In this document: piece by piece, positions 25,542 through 34,381 of the stretch
Layout of the letters: each line of letters opens with the position of its first letter
Numbering within the stretch: position 1 is the stretch's first letter
Source: Aeromicrobium sp.
GTDB lineage: Bacteria > Actinomycetota > Actinomycetes > Propionibacteriales > Nocardioidaceae
DNA length: 55,090 nt
Direction: 5' to 3'
Assembly: GCA_025965115.1 (NCBI GenBank)
Contig: JAOPXO010000053.1
Span: 1 to 55,090, forward strand
Made by a program: the position numbers and the translations under genes
Notes under the pieces: generated by a model
What the model was told of the DNA's origin: nothing
The model's input: the letters and a program-made list of their open reading frames with translations, nothing else
Databases searched by the model: none

Positions 25542-25554
25542 CAAAGCACAGATG

Positions 25555-25580
25555 AGGACCCCGGCTTCGGCTGGGGTCCT
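25555..25580. terminator. Strong UUCG-loop terminator, probably bidirectional
   Basis: AGGACCCCGGC-TTCG-GCTGGGGTCCT: eleven pairs (one G-U) capped by a UUCG tetraloop, in the gap between convergent rbpA and ppm1. The near-perfect symmetry would work for both. Confidence 0.88.
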
Positions 25581-25597
25581 TGCCTGTTGGGCGGGCG

Positions 25598-26347
25598 TCA
25601 GGAGCCGACCGTGGCCTTGCGCCGACGCTTGCGGCGACTCGGCAGGAGCCGTTGGAATCCCCACACCGTCACCCGCCACAAGGCCTCGCGAACGATGCCG
25701 CCACTCATCTTGGACTCGCCGCGCACGCGCTCGACGAAGGTGATGGGCACCTCGACGATCGACATACCGGCGTCGAGCACGCGCCGTGCCATGTCGATCT
25801 GGAAGCAGTATCCCTGGGAGGCGACCTCGTCGAGGGGCAAGCGCTCGAGGGTGCTGCGGCGAAATGCGCGGTAGCCGCCGGTGGCGTCCTTGATCGGGAT
25901 GCCGAGCATCAGCTGGGCGTAGAACGTGCCGCCCCGCGAGATCATGCGGCGATACCAGGGCCAGTTGACGACACCACCGCCCGGGACCCAGCGTGAGCCG
26001 AGCACGAGGTCAGCACCTTGCGCGCTCGCCTCAAGAAGTCGGCCGAGATCCTCGGGTCGGTGCGACCCATCGGCATCCATCTCGACCAACACGTCAAAGC
26101 CGCGCTCGATGCCCCAGGCAAATCCGGCGCGATAGGCCGAGCCGAGACCCTGCTTTCCCGAGCGGTGCATCACGTGGACGCGAGCGTCGTCGACTGCCAG
26201 GCGATCGGCGATGTCACCGGTGCCGTCGGGCGACCCGTCATCGGCAATAAGGATCTCGACGCCAGGCTGCCGCTCGAGCACGCTGCTGACAATCCATTCG
26301 ACGTTGTCGGCCTCGTCATAGGTCGGAATGATGACCAGCGTCCGCAT
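25598..26347 (-). CDS. ppm1: Polyprenol monophosphomannose synthase (GT2)
   Basis: 249 residues, GT2 family. VIIPTYDEADNVEWI, LIADDGSPDGTG, VEMDADGSHRPEDL (DXD) and the acceptor region QGYCFQIDMARR are classic for dolichol/polyprenol-phosphate-mannose synthases. Makes the lipid-linked mannose donor for lipomannan, lipoarabinomannan-like glycans and protein O-mannosylation. It lies six bases after lnt in the same direction; in M. tuberculosis these two domains are fused as Ppm1. The basic C-terminal tail (RRKRRRK) is notable. Confidence 0.92.
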   Translation of the reverse strand: MRTLVIIPTYDEADNVEWIVSSVLERQPGVEILIADDGSPDGTGDIADRLAVDDARVHVMHRSGKQGLGSAYRAGFAWGIERGFDVLVEMDADGSHRPEDLGRLLEASAQGADLVLGSRWVPGGGVVNWPWYRRMISRGGTFYAQLMLGIPIKDATGGYRAFRRSTLERLPLDEVASQGYCFQIDMARRVLDAGMSIVEVPITFVERVRGESKMSGGIVREALWRVTVWGFQRLLPSRRKRRRKATVGS

Positions 26348-26353
26348 ACGACA

Positions 26354-27892
26354 TCACCCTTCCTTCTTGCGTGTGCCGAGGAACCATCCTCCCAGACCGA
26401 GGGCCACCAGAATGTACTCGAGGGGTGCACCGATCTTGAGCGCCGGCGTCGTCCCGGAAGCGAGCTCGACACGTGCGCTGAGAGTCGCAGGCTGGTGCAT
26501 CGGTGCGCGCTTCACGCTGTGGCCGTGCGGGTCGACGAAACCGCTGATCCCGTTGGTGGATGGAACCGCGACCCACCGTCCCGTTTCGATAGCGCGCAGC
26601 CGCGAGATGTCCCACTGTTGCTCGGGCTGCGCCGTGCCGGTGAACGCCGCATTGCTGGTCTGGACCACCAGCAGCTGCGCGCCGCCGTTGACCGCTTGGC
26701 GGGTCACATCGTCGTAGGCGATGTCGTAGCAGATCGTGTCACCGATCAGGGTGTCACCGATCTCGATGGCGCCGGGCTCGTGACCGGCAAGCATGTCGCG
26801 TGGGATGTCGCGGGCGAAGCGGTTGACGATCACGCTGGCCTCGCGTCGGAAGGGTACGTACTCACCGAACGGCACCGGCTTGCGCTTGACGTATTCAGCA
26901 CCGGGGCCATTCGCGTCCCAGACCACGCCGGCGTTGTAGGCCGTGTCGACCGTGGGCCCGTCGAAGATTCCGCCGACCAGGATCGGTGCGTCCAGGCGGG
27001 CTGAGAGCTGCTGGATGCGATCGCGTTCGACCTGGTCGTGATAGGGATCGGTGTCCGTGGAGTTCTCCGGCCACAGCACCATGTCGGGATGCGGGACAGC
27101 GCCCGACTCGATCTGGTCGGCGAGATGGTCGGTCTCCTTGGCGTGCAGCTTGAAGATCTCGCCGAGTGGCCAGGTCAGGAACACCCCGGGCACATCTCCC
27201 TGGACGAGCGCGACCTGACGTGTGCCCTCTGCGCCGGCGATACCGGTCGGCAGCAGCACCCCGATGCCGACGAGGCCGAGGATCGCGAGCACGCCCCAGA
27301 CACGCGGCCCCCACGTGGACGCAGTGGCGATCACGACGAGCAGTGCGGCAACGACGAACAGCACGGCAGTGGTGCCTGGCATCGCGATGAGCCGGGAGTA
27401 TGACTCGAATGGCGTGTCGATCGAGGTGTGCGCGAGACGGCCCCACGGGAATCCGGTGAATGGGAACCGTCCGCGTGCGTACTCACCGGCAACCCATACC
27501 CCAGCTCCCCACAGCGGCCATGCCTTGAGCCGCGCGGCAGCGCGCAGGGCAAGCATGATCGGCACGTAGAACGCGGTCTCCGCCAGCACGAGGCCGATGT
27601 ACGCACCGTGACTGACGGCGTTCATCCACCAGATGAGTGGCCCCATGAACGACAACCCGTAGAGGATGCCGGCCGTGGCGACCGTACGTTTGCGAGCGTC
27701 GCGAAGGACGCGTGCCAGCCAGATCAGCCCGGCGACGCTCACCACCATCGCGAAGGGGATGTCGACTGGTTCGAACCCCAAGGAGCTCAGCACGCCGAGG
27801 CCCGCCGCTGTGGGCCAGGCGTAGCGCGCTGTCGCCCAGCGAGATGTCACCGGCCCGGGTGCGACCGGGCTCGATGTCACCGCACCCGACAT
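26354..27892 (-). CDS. lnt: Apolipoprotein N-acyltransferase
   Basis: 512 residues: multiple N-terminal membrane segments, then a nitrilase-type domain. The catalytic triad regions are visible: LWPENSTD (Glu), VKRKPVPFGEYVPF (Lys) and GDTICYDIAYDD (Cys). It N-acylates the lipoprotein N-terminal cysteine; two lipoproteins are encoded in this window. ATG at 27892 overlaps the upstream peptidase stop (TGATG). The longer track start is rejected on that basis. Confidence 0.93.
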   Translation of the reverse strand: MSGAVTSSPVAPGPVTSRWATARYAWPTAAGLGVLSSLGFEPVDIPFAMVVSVAGLIWLARVLRDARKRTVATAGILYGLSFMGPLIWWMNAVSHGAYIGLVLAETAFYVPIMLALRAAARLKAWPLWGAGVWVAGEYARGRFPFTGFPWGRLAHTSIDTPFESYSRLIAMPGTTAVLFVVAALLVVIATASTWGPRVWGVLAILGLVGIGVLLPTGIAGAEGTRQVALVQGDVPGVFLTWPLGEIFKLHAKETDHLADQIESGAVPHPDMVLWPENSTDTDPYHDQVERDRIQQLSARLDAPILVGGIFDGPTVDTAYNAGVVWDANGPGAEYVKRKPVPFGEYVPFRREASVIVNRFARDIPRDMLAGHEPGAIEIGDTLIGDTICYDIAYDDVTRQAVNGGAQLLVVQTSNAAFTGTAQPEQQWDISRLRAIETGRWVAVPSTNGISGFVDPHGHSVKRAPMHQPATLSARVELASGTTPALKIGAPLEYILVALGLGGWFLGTRKKEG

Positions 27893-28971
27893 CACAGTGC
27901 GACGAGCCCGCGCGGCGTGTTGTTGAGCACCTCGAGCCCATCGGCGGTGCACACCACGATGTCCTCGATGCGGGCGCCGAACTGCCCTTCGAGGTAGATG
28001 CCTGGCTCGATCGAGAACGCCATGCCCTCCTCGAGCACCGTCGCATTGCCTTCGACGATGTACGGCTCCTCGTGCGTCTCCTGGCCGATGCCGTGGCCGG
28101 TGCGGTGGATGAACCGGTCACCGAACCCTGCCTCGGCGATCAGGGTGCGTCCTATCGCGTCGACCGACTCCGCGGTCACCCCGGGGCCGGCGTAGTCGAG
28201 CTGCGCGCGCTGGGCGCCCTCAAGGACGGCATAGAACTCCGCATACTCACTCGGGACAGTGCCGCCGGCGAGGTAGTTGCGGGTCGAGTCCGAGCAGTAG
28301 CCGAGCTCGGTGGTGCCGCCAATGTCGATGACAACCGGATCGCCTTCCTCGATGACCCGGTCGGACAGCTCATGATGTGGCGAGGCGCCATTGGGTCCGG
28401 AGCCGACGATCACGAAGTCGACGGTCACGTGGCCCTCGTCCACAATCGCTCGGGCGATGTCGGCGCCGACCTCGCGCTCGGTGCGACCGGGCCGGAGCCA
28501 CTCCCCCATACGCGCGTGCACGCGGTCGATTGCGAGCCCGGCGTCGCGCAGCGCGGCCACCTCGTCAGGGTCCTTGCGTATGCGCAGCTGCTGCACGAGC
28601 GATCCGGCGAGCACCTGCAGGGCACCAGGCAGTGCCTCCCGGAGCGCGAACACCCGTGATGCCCACATGTGATCGTCGATCCCGATGGTCGCGGCATCCC
28701 CCACCAGCTCGGTGACCAGCGCGAATGGGTCATCGAGCTCCCCCCAGGTGGCGATCTCGACATCAACTCCGGAGGCCGCTGCGGCGGGACCCTCAAGGGC
28801 CGGCACGATCAAGGTCGGATCACCGTCGGCGGGCAGCACGAGGCAGGTCAGGCGCTCCAGCGGCAGGGCGGCGTATCCGGTCAGATAGCGCAGATCAGCA
28901 CCCGGTGTCACCAGCAGCGTGTCGATGCCGCTCGAGGCGGCCAGTTCTTGTGCCTTGCGCCATCTGCTCAC
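27892..28971 (-). CDS. M24-family aminopeptidase P-like (Xaa-Pro peptidase)
   Basis: 359 residues with a creatinase-like N-terminal domain and a pita-bread C-terminal domain. VVIDIGGTTELGYCSDSTR (metal aspartates), HRTGHGIGQETHEEPYI (histidine) and FSIEPGIYLEGQFGARIEDIV (glutamates) are the metal ligands. Probably cleaves Xaa-Pro dipeptides. GTG at 28971 lies six bases after TATCGT (leaderless pattern). Coupled to lnt by a one-base overlap. Confidence 0.9.
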   Translation of the reverse strand: MSRWRKAQELAASSGIDTLLVTPGADLRYLTGYAALPLERLTCLVLPADGDPTLIVPALEGPAAAASGVDVEIATWGELDDPFALVTELVGDAATIGIDDHMWASRVFALREALPGALQVLAGSLVQQLRIRKDPDEVAALRDAGLAIDRVHARMGEWLRPGRTEREVGADIARAIVDEGHVTVDFVIVGSGPNGASPHHELSDRVIEEGDPVVIDIGGTTELGYCSDSTRNYLAGGTVPSEYAEFYAVLEGAQRAQLDYAGPGVTAESVDAIGRTLIAEAGFGDRFIHRTGHGIGQETHEEPYIVEGNATVLEEGMAFSIEPGIYLEGQFGARIEDIVVCTADGLEVLNNTPRGLVAL

Positions 28972-29093
28972 GGCATGACGATACCCGCGCACTGGGCGCG
29001 TACGCGCGTCGCCGTCGTCGCGCGAATCACCCGTGGCGCCCCCTCATGCATGCCATGATGTGGCCACCTAGGCGCGAGTGAATGGGGACAACG

Positions 29094-29489
29094 ATGTTGG
29101 AGCTGGACGGACTGGCCGCACTTGTCGTGCTCGGATTGTGGATCTTCTGCCTGATCGACGTCATCACGACCGATGAAGGCTCCTGCCGCAATCTCGCGAA
29201 GACGATGTGGCTGCTGCTCGTGCTGTTCCTGCCCGCGATCGGTTCGATTGCCTGGCTGGTGGCCGGGCGTCCCCAGGCGCCGAAATCCATGCCGTACAAG
29301 GGAAATCATGGCTCGGCCTTTCCCGAGTACGAGCGTCCCGGACGGGCTGTTGCGGCAAATCCCGAGGATGACGAGGCCTTCCTGCGTGGGCTGCGCGAAC
29401 GCGCCGAGGAGCAGCGGGCGATCTACCGCGCCAAGAAGCGCCAGGAGCTGGGCGAACTCGGCGAACCCGATCCCCCGCCGTCGACCTGA
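29094..29489 (+). CDS. PLDc_N (phospholipase D-nuclease N-terminal domain) membrane protein
   Basis: 131 residues with two membrane segments (LAALVVLGLWIFCLIDVI and LLLVLFLPAIGSIAWLVAGRP), the signature of the PLDc_N domain standing alone, then a charged C-terminal tail (AEEQRAIYRAKKRQ). Function unknown. ATG at 29094 has GGGGA upstream; 29082 is an alternative start. Confidence 0.75.
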   Translation: MLELDGLAALVVLGLWIFCLIDVITTDEGSCRNLAKTMWLLLVLFLPAIGSIAWLVAGRPQAPKSMPYKGNHGSAFPEYERPGRAVAANPEDDEAFLRGLRERAEEQRAIYRAKKRQELGELGEPDPPPST

Positions 29490-29497
29490 CTCGTTCG

Positions 29498-29752
29498 ATG
29501 AGCCCGGAACTCGCCGACGCGATCTTCACTGCGGTCACCACTGCCCTCTCGGTGGCCGTGGCAATCGCCAGCTTCAGGCGCAGCCGTTGTCTCAGTCGTT
29601 ATTCCATACCGAGGAGCCTGCTCATCGGGGCCGTGTCCGCGAGCTTCATGGAGTTGTGGCTCATCGTGTGGTGGGTCAACCGCAAGAGGATCGCGGACGA
29701 GTGGGATATGTGGCGGCGCGAGCGATCGGAACGCGACAAAGTCACCACGTAG
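29498..29752 (+). CDS. Small membrane protein, unknown function
   Basis: 84 residues with two hydrophobic segments (IFTAVTTALSVAVAIASF and LLIGAVSASFMELWLIVWWV) and a strongly charged C-terminus (RKRIADEWDMWRRERSERDK). I do not recognise it. It starts eight bases after the PLDc_N stop without a clear ribosome binding site, so the call is tentative; its last bases contain the -10 element of the exonuclease gene. Confidence 0.5.
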   Translation: MSPELADAIFTAVTTALSVAVAIASFRRSRCLSRYSIPRSLLIGAVSASFMELWLIVWWVNRKRIADEWDMWRRERSERDKVTT

Positions 29753-29761
29753 GGTTCTGTC

Positions 29762-30676
29762 ATGCCCACTGGTCGTCTGATCCTGCTCGACAGCGCAAGT
29801 CTCTACTTCCGTGCGTTCTTCGGCGTACCGACCACGATGACGGCGCCCGACGGCACGGTCGTCAACGCCTTGCGCGGCATGGTGGACTTCGTCGCAACGC
29901 TCAACACCAACTTCGAGCCCCAGGCGATCATTGCCTGCTGGGATGACGACTGGCGTCCGCAGTGGCGCGTTGACCTGCTCGAGTCCTACAAGACCCACCG
30001 GCTCGGCGAGGACGGCGCAGAGGGCGACACGACCGATGGGCTGCTCGGCCCGCAGGTGCCCCTCATCGCCGAGGCGCTCGGACTGCTCGGCATACCAGTC
30101 GTGGGGGCAGCGGGTGCCGAGGCCGATGACATCATCGGCACCCTGAGCGCGTCCTGGAAGGGCCCGGTGGACGTCGTCACCGGCGACCGCGACTTGTTTC
30201 AGCTCGTCGATGACGCCAAGCCCGTACGTGTGCTCTACACGTCTCGTGGTGGGGTGTCCGACCCTGATCTCGTCGACAACGCCTGGCTGCGAGCGAAGTA
30301 CGGCATCGATGCCGCGCAGTACGTCGACTTCGCGGTGATGCGAGGCGATCCGTCGGACGGCATCCCCGGAGTTGCCGGCATTGGCGACAAGACCGGTGCC
30401 GTGCTGCTCAACGAGTTCGGCGACCTCGACGGCATCCTGGCTGCCGCACAGGATCCGTCGAGCAGCATCAAGCCGCGTGTGCGCCAGTCGCTTCTGGACT
30501 CTGGCCCGTACATCACCGCCGCCCGCGTCGCGGTGAAGGTGCTCGGGGACGCCTGCGAGCCACCGGTGCTGCCCGCGAGGCCACTCACCAGCGAGCAGCA
30601 GACTGCGTTTCGTGCCTTCGGCGAGAAATGGGGCCTCGGCGGTGCCACCGATCGCGTGCTGAAGGCGCTGGGCTGA
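29762..30676 (+). CDS. 5'-3' exonuclease (FEN-like, Pol I N-terminal domain type)
   Basis: 304 residues, equal to the 5'-nuclease domain of DNA polymerase I without polymerase. LILLDSASLYFRAFF, GAEADDIIGTL, VVTGDRDLFQLV and AVMRGDPSDGIPGVAGIGDKT (helix-hairpin-helix) are the metal-binding and DNA-binding motifs. Would trim flaps or RNA primers. TAGGGT lies exactly six bases before the ATG (leaderless). Its stop is one base from the convergent helY stop. Confidence 0.9.
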   Translation: MPTGRLILLDSASLYFRAFFGVPTTMTAPDGTVVNALRGMVDFVATLNTNFEPQAIIACWDDDWRPQWRVDLLESYKTHRLGEDGAEGDTTDGLLGPQVPLIAEALGLLGIPVVGAAGAEADDIIGTLSASWKGPVDVVTGDRDLFQLVDDAKPVRVLYTSRGGVSDPDLVDNAWLRAKYGIDAAQYVDFAVMRGDPSDGIPGVAGIGDKTGAVLLNEFGDLDGILAAAQDPSSSIKPRVRQSLLDSGPYITAARVAVKVLGDACEPPVLPARPLTSEQQTAFRAFGEKWGLGGATDRVLKALG

Positions 30677-30677
30677 C

Positions 30678-33392
30678 TCAGCTCGTGATGCTGGTGTAGG
30701 ACACGACTCCGTGTCGCAGCAGGTCGAGCGCCTCGCGGGCTGTGTCGCGAAGCGGTGAGGCGCCCGCAGCGTCAGCGATCTGCGCAGTGACATCGATCAG
30801 CTGCTTCATGGCGCGGACGAAGTCTCCGGCCGCGAGCTCCATCTCGCCCAGCACGTCGTCGAGTGACGCGTCGTTGCACCATTGCCAGACGGCCTGCGAG
30901 AAGCCGAAGTCGGGTTTGTGCAGGAACCTCAATCGATGTTCGCGCTCGAGCCGCTCGAGATCGGCGCCAAGGTCGGTCATCCTGTCAGCCACGACGCGCA
31001 CCTGCTTCGTGGGATAGCGCGGTGCGGGGGCATCGTCGGAGTTACGGGTCTCGAACGTCAACGCGCTCACGGCGGCTGCGAGCTCAGCTGCGTCAAGGCC
31101 GTCCCATACGCCCGTGCGTATGCACTCACTGACCAACAGGTCGAGCTCGCTGTAGAGGCGCTGGAGCTTCTTGCCATCTGGAGTGACCTCGTCGCCGTCG
31201 AGGTAGCCAAGCACATCGAGCACCTCGCACACGCGGTCGAACTGGCGGGCGACAGTGTTGGTGCGCCCTTCGATCCGGTTGCGCTGCTGCTGGGTGTCGC
31301 GCTCCAGCTTGACGTAGCGCTCGGCCCAGCGGGCGTGGGACTCGCGGTCCGGGCAGGCGTGGCACGGGTGAGCACGCAACTTCTCGCGTAGTGCGTCGAT
31401 GCGTGGATCCTGGCGTGGATTGTGCTCCCGGTAGGGCTTGTCCTGCTTCCAGGCGACACCCTGTGCATGGTTGCGCAGGCTCGACGCCAGATCGCGACGT
31501 GACTGTGGGTTGCGGGCATTGAACGACTTCGGGATGCGGATGCGGGTGATGGCCTGGATCGGCGTCGGGAAGTCGACCATCGCCAGTCGACGCGCGTGCC
31601 GGTTGGCCGTGAGCACCATCGGACGCGGTCCCTCGCTGTCGGTCCTCCGTCCGGGATCGAGTACGACGGCAATGCCGGCCCAACGGCCGACTGGGACGTT
31701 GATGACGTCGCCGGGCTGGAGCGCGACCAACGAATCGATCACGACCTCGCGGTCGGCGGACCGGCGCTCTCTCGATCCGGAGGCCTCGATATCGCTCAGC
31801 TCGCGACGCAACCCGGCGTACTCGATGAAGTCGCCACGATCGCACTGGGCCGACTCGCGATAGCCCTCCAGCGCTTCCTCGGCCTTGCGAACCTGTGTCG
31901 CCATGCCGACCACACCACGATCGGCCTGGAACTGGGCGAAGGACTGTTCCAGCAGCTCGCGGGCGATCGTACGACCGACTTGCCCGACCAGGTTGACCGC
32001 CATGTTGTACGAGGGCTGGAACGAGGAGTTGAGTGGATACGTACGTGTGGAGGCGAGTCCGGCTACCTGCTTGGGGTCGAGACCGGGCTGCCACAGCACG
32101 ACGCCATGTCCTTCGACGTCGATGCCACGGCGTCCGGCGCGGCCGGTCAGCTGGGTGTATTCGCCGGGCGTGATGTTGGCGTGCGTCTCGCCGTTCCATT
32201 TCGACAGTTTCTCGATGACGACTGAGCGGGCCGGCATGTTGATCCCGAGCGCGAGGGTCTCCGTGGCGAAGATGATCTTGACGAAGCCCTGGCTGAACAG
32301 GTCTTCGACGCATTCCTTGAACGTCGGTAGCATGCCGGCGTGGTGGGCGGCGATGCCCCGCACGAGCGCTTCGCGGAACTCGTAGAAGCCCAGCACGTGT
32401 AGGTCCTCCTCGGGCAGGTGCGAGCACCTGGCGTCGACGACCGCGCCGATCTCGGCCTGCTCCTCCGGGGTCGTGAGGTTGAGCCGCGCATCGAGGCACT
32501 GCTGCACCGCTGCGGCGCATCCGGCCCGGCTGAACACGAACGCGATCGCCGGCAGCAGTCCTTCGGACTCGAGCCGCTCGACCAGCTCGACCCGACCGGG
32601 TGTGCGGTGACGGCTCCGCGGGCGGTGTCCACCCTTGCCCGGTCGACCCTTGCTCATCCGTGACTGCTGCCAGTCCTCGCGGGCGATTCGTTCGAGAGCA
32701 CGGTTGACCTGGTCTCCACCGGACTCGAACAGCGGGAACAGCTTGCGTCCGACGAGTACGTGTTGGTGCAACGGGACCGGTCGCCGCTCTTCGACGATCG
32801 TGACCGTGTCGCCACGCACCTCGGTGAGCCAGTCGCCGAACTCCTCGGCATTGGAGACCGTTGCCGACAGCGAAATCACCGACACCGACTCCGGCAGGTG
32901 GATGATGACCTCCTCCCACCCGGCGCCACGCATACGGTCGGCGAGGTAGTGCACCTCGTCCATCACGACGAAGCCGAGGCCGCTGAGGGTGTGCGAGCCG
33001 GCGTAAAGCATGTTGCGGAGCACTTCGGTCGTCATGACGACGACGGGCGCCTCACCGTTGATCGTGTTGTCACCGGTCAGTAGCCCGACGTTCTCGGCGC
33101 CGTATCGCGTGACGAAGTCGGCAAACTTCTGGTTCGACAGGGCCTTGATCGGGGTCGTGTAAAAGCATTTGCGGCCGGTGGCGAGGGCCATGTGCACCGC
33201 GAACTCCCCCACCAGTGTCTTGCCCGAGCCGGTCGGGGCCGCAACGAGCACGCCGTGGCCGTCCTCGACGGCTCGACAAGCCTCGATCTGGAACTCATCG
33301 AGCGCGAAATCGTAGTGGCCGCGGAATTCTCCGAGGTGTGGGTATGCCAGATCAGCCCGGGATTTTGCGTACCGCTCAGCCGGGGATGTCAT
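30678..33392 (-). CDS. helY: Ski2/Mtr4-like DEAD/DEAH-box helicase
   Basis: 904 residues. Walker A APTGSGKTLVGE (motif I), DEVHYL (motif II), SLSATVSN (motif III) and QLTGRAGRRGID (motif VI), then a long C-terminal region ending in a DSHCT-type helical domain. Such HelY proteins are RNA/DNA helicases thought to act in RNA processing or repair. GTGGAGGTGACGAC before the ATG is a strong ribosome binding site, and TATCGT upstream is a plausible -10. The CPDRE segment with nearby cysteines could bind metal. Confidence 0.92.
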   Translation of the reverse strand: MTSPAERYAKSRADLAYPHLGEFRGHYDFALDEFQIEACRAVEDGHGVLVAAPTGSGKTLVGEFAVHMALATGRKCFYTTPIKALSNQKFADFVTRYGAENVGLLTGDNTINGEAPVVVMTTEVLRNMLYAGSHTLSGLGFVVMDEVHYLADRMRGAGWEEVIIHLPESVSVISLSATVSNAEEFGDWLTEVRGDTVTIVEERRPVPLHQHVLVGRKLFPLFESGGDQVNRALERIAREDWQQSRMSKGRPGKGGHRPRSRHRTPGRVELVERLESEGLLPAIAFVFSRAGCAAAVQQCLDARLNLTTPEEQAEIGAVVDARCSHLPEEDLHVLGFYEFREALVRGIAAHHAGMLPTFKECVEDLFSQGFVKIIFATETLALGINMPARSVVIEKLSKWNGETHANITPGEYTQLTGRAGRRGIDVEGHGVVLWQPGLDPKQVAGLASTRTYPLNSSFQPSYNMAVNLVGQVGRTIARELLEQSFAQFQADRGVVGMATQVRKAEEALEGYRESAQCDRGDFIEYAGLRRELSDIEASGSRERRSADREVVIDSLVALQPGDVINVPVGRWAGIAVVLDPGRRTDSEGPRPMVLTANRHARRLAMVDFPTPIQAITRIRIPKSFNARNPQSRRDLASSLRNHAQGVAWKQDKPYREHNPRQDPRIDALREKLRAHPCHACPDRESHARWAERYVKLERDTQQQRNRIEGRTNTVARQFDRVCEVLDVLGYLDGDEVTPDGKKLQRLYSELDLLVSECIRTGVWDGLDAAELAAAVSALTFETRNSDDAPAPRYPTKQVRVVADRMTDLGADLERLEREHRLRFLHKPDFGFSQAVWQWCNDASLDDVLGEMELAAGDFVRAMKQLIDVTAQIADAAGASPLRDTAREALDLLRHGVVSYTSITS

Positions 33393-33449
33393 GTCGTCAC
33401 CTCCACCAAAAACCCACGATACGGAGCTGACGACATGACCGACCCATGG

Positions 33450-33469
33450 TTCGCTCGCTCCGCTCGCTC
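33450..33469. repeat. Short repeat TTCGCTCGCTCCGCTCGCTC, copy 1
   Basis: Lies in the gap between the diacylglycerol-kinase-like gene and helY. Matches 18 of 20 bases with 50924-50943. Reverse complement reads GAGCGAGCGGAGCGAGCGAA, itself built of GAGCGAGC units. Confidence 0.6.
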
Positions 33470-33480
33470 ATGTCCCAAGC

Positions 33481-34362
33481 CTACGCGGGCGCAGGTGGTG
33501 CAAAGACGCGCAGCGCGCCAGGACAGACCCTTGTCGTCATCGGCAGCGCGCCGAGGCGTTCGCCATCTCCGTACGCCACGATGCCGGGCGACGAGATGGT
33601 CGCCTCCCGCACCAGGTGGCGTTCGAACTCCGGCAGGCTCACGTGCGTGCCCTTGTAGAGCTTGGGGAACACGCGGAGCAGCTTGAGCTTGCTGACCGGG
33701 TTGATGATCACGACGTCGAGCAGTCCGTCATCGAGCTTCGCGCCCTCGCACAGCCGGATGCCACCTCCGTAGGACGAGCCGTTGCCGACCGCGACCAGCA
33801 TGGCCTCACGCTCGATCGTCTCGCCATCCAAGGTCAGCGTGAATGGCAGCGGCTGGAAGGTCCTGAGCTCGGCGACGATGCCGATGTTGTAGCGCATGTT
33901 GCCTTTCGGCCACCGCATGGCATTGGCGCGCTCGTTGACCTTGGAGTCGAAGCCAGAGGCGATCACCGTGGCCACATAGGTCTCATCGGCTCGAGCGAGA
34001 TCGATCGTGCGTACGTGACCCGCGATCACCAGATCGACGGCAGCGTCCGGGTCCTTGACTGGTATGCCCAGGGACCGAGCCGTGTCGTTGCCCGTGCCGG
34101 CGGGGATCAGCCCGAAAATCAGATCGGAGTCCGCGACGTGGTCGAGCACCGCGTGCAGTGCACCGTCGCCGCCGACCACGAGCACTCCGTCGAGGCCGGT
34201 GTCGATCGCCTGCTTCAGCTGGTCGCGCGCTGCGGCAACGTCTGCGCCCTGAACGGTGATCGTGGTGTGGCCGGCCTGTGTCAGGCGCTCGGCGGCGCGG
34301 GACGCGATCGACTCACCGTGACGCTTCCCCGAGGTGGGATTGACGACGAGGGCGAAATGCAT
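33481..34362 (-). CDS. Diacylglycerol kinase-family lipid kinase
   Basis: 293 residues. VVNPTSGKRHG is the nucleotide-binding start, GGDGALHAVLDHV is the DAGK catalytic motif, and IPAGTGNDTARSLGIP follows. Probably phosphorylates diacylglycerol or a related lipid at the membrane. ATG at 34362 lies six bases after TAGGCT on the minus strand, so it has its own leaderless promoter despite following tatC by only 19 bases. The track TTG start is rejected. Confidence 0.9.
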   Translation of the reverse strand: MHFALVVNPTSGKRHGESIASRAAERLTQAGHTTITVQGADVAAARDQLKQAIDTGLDGVLVVGGDGALHAVLDHVADSDLIFGLIPAGTGNDTARSLGIPVKDPDAAVDLVIAGHVRTIDLARADETYVATVIASGFDSKVNERANAMRWPKGNMRYNIGIVAELRTFQPLPFTLTLDGETIEREAMLVAVGNGSSYGGGIRLCEGAKLDDGLLDVVIINPVSKLKLLRVFPKLYKGTHVSLPEFERHLVREATISSPGIVAYGDGERLGALPMTTRVCPGALRVFAPPAPA

Positions 34363-34381
34363 GAGCAAAGCCTAGGGGTTG

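Noticed and set aside
31126-32919. 597-residue minus-strand ORF inside helY in another frame
   Set aside because: Shadow of the helicase frame; no domain and skewed composition.
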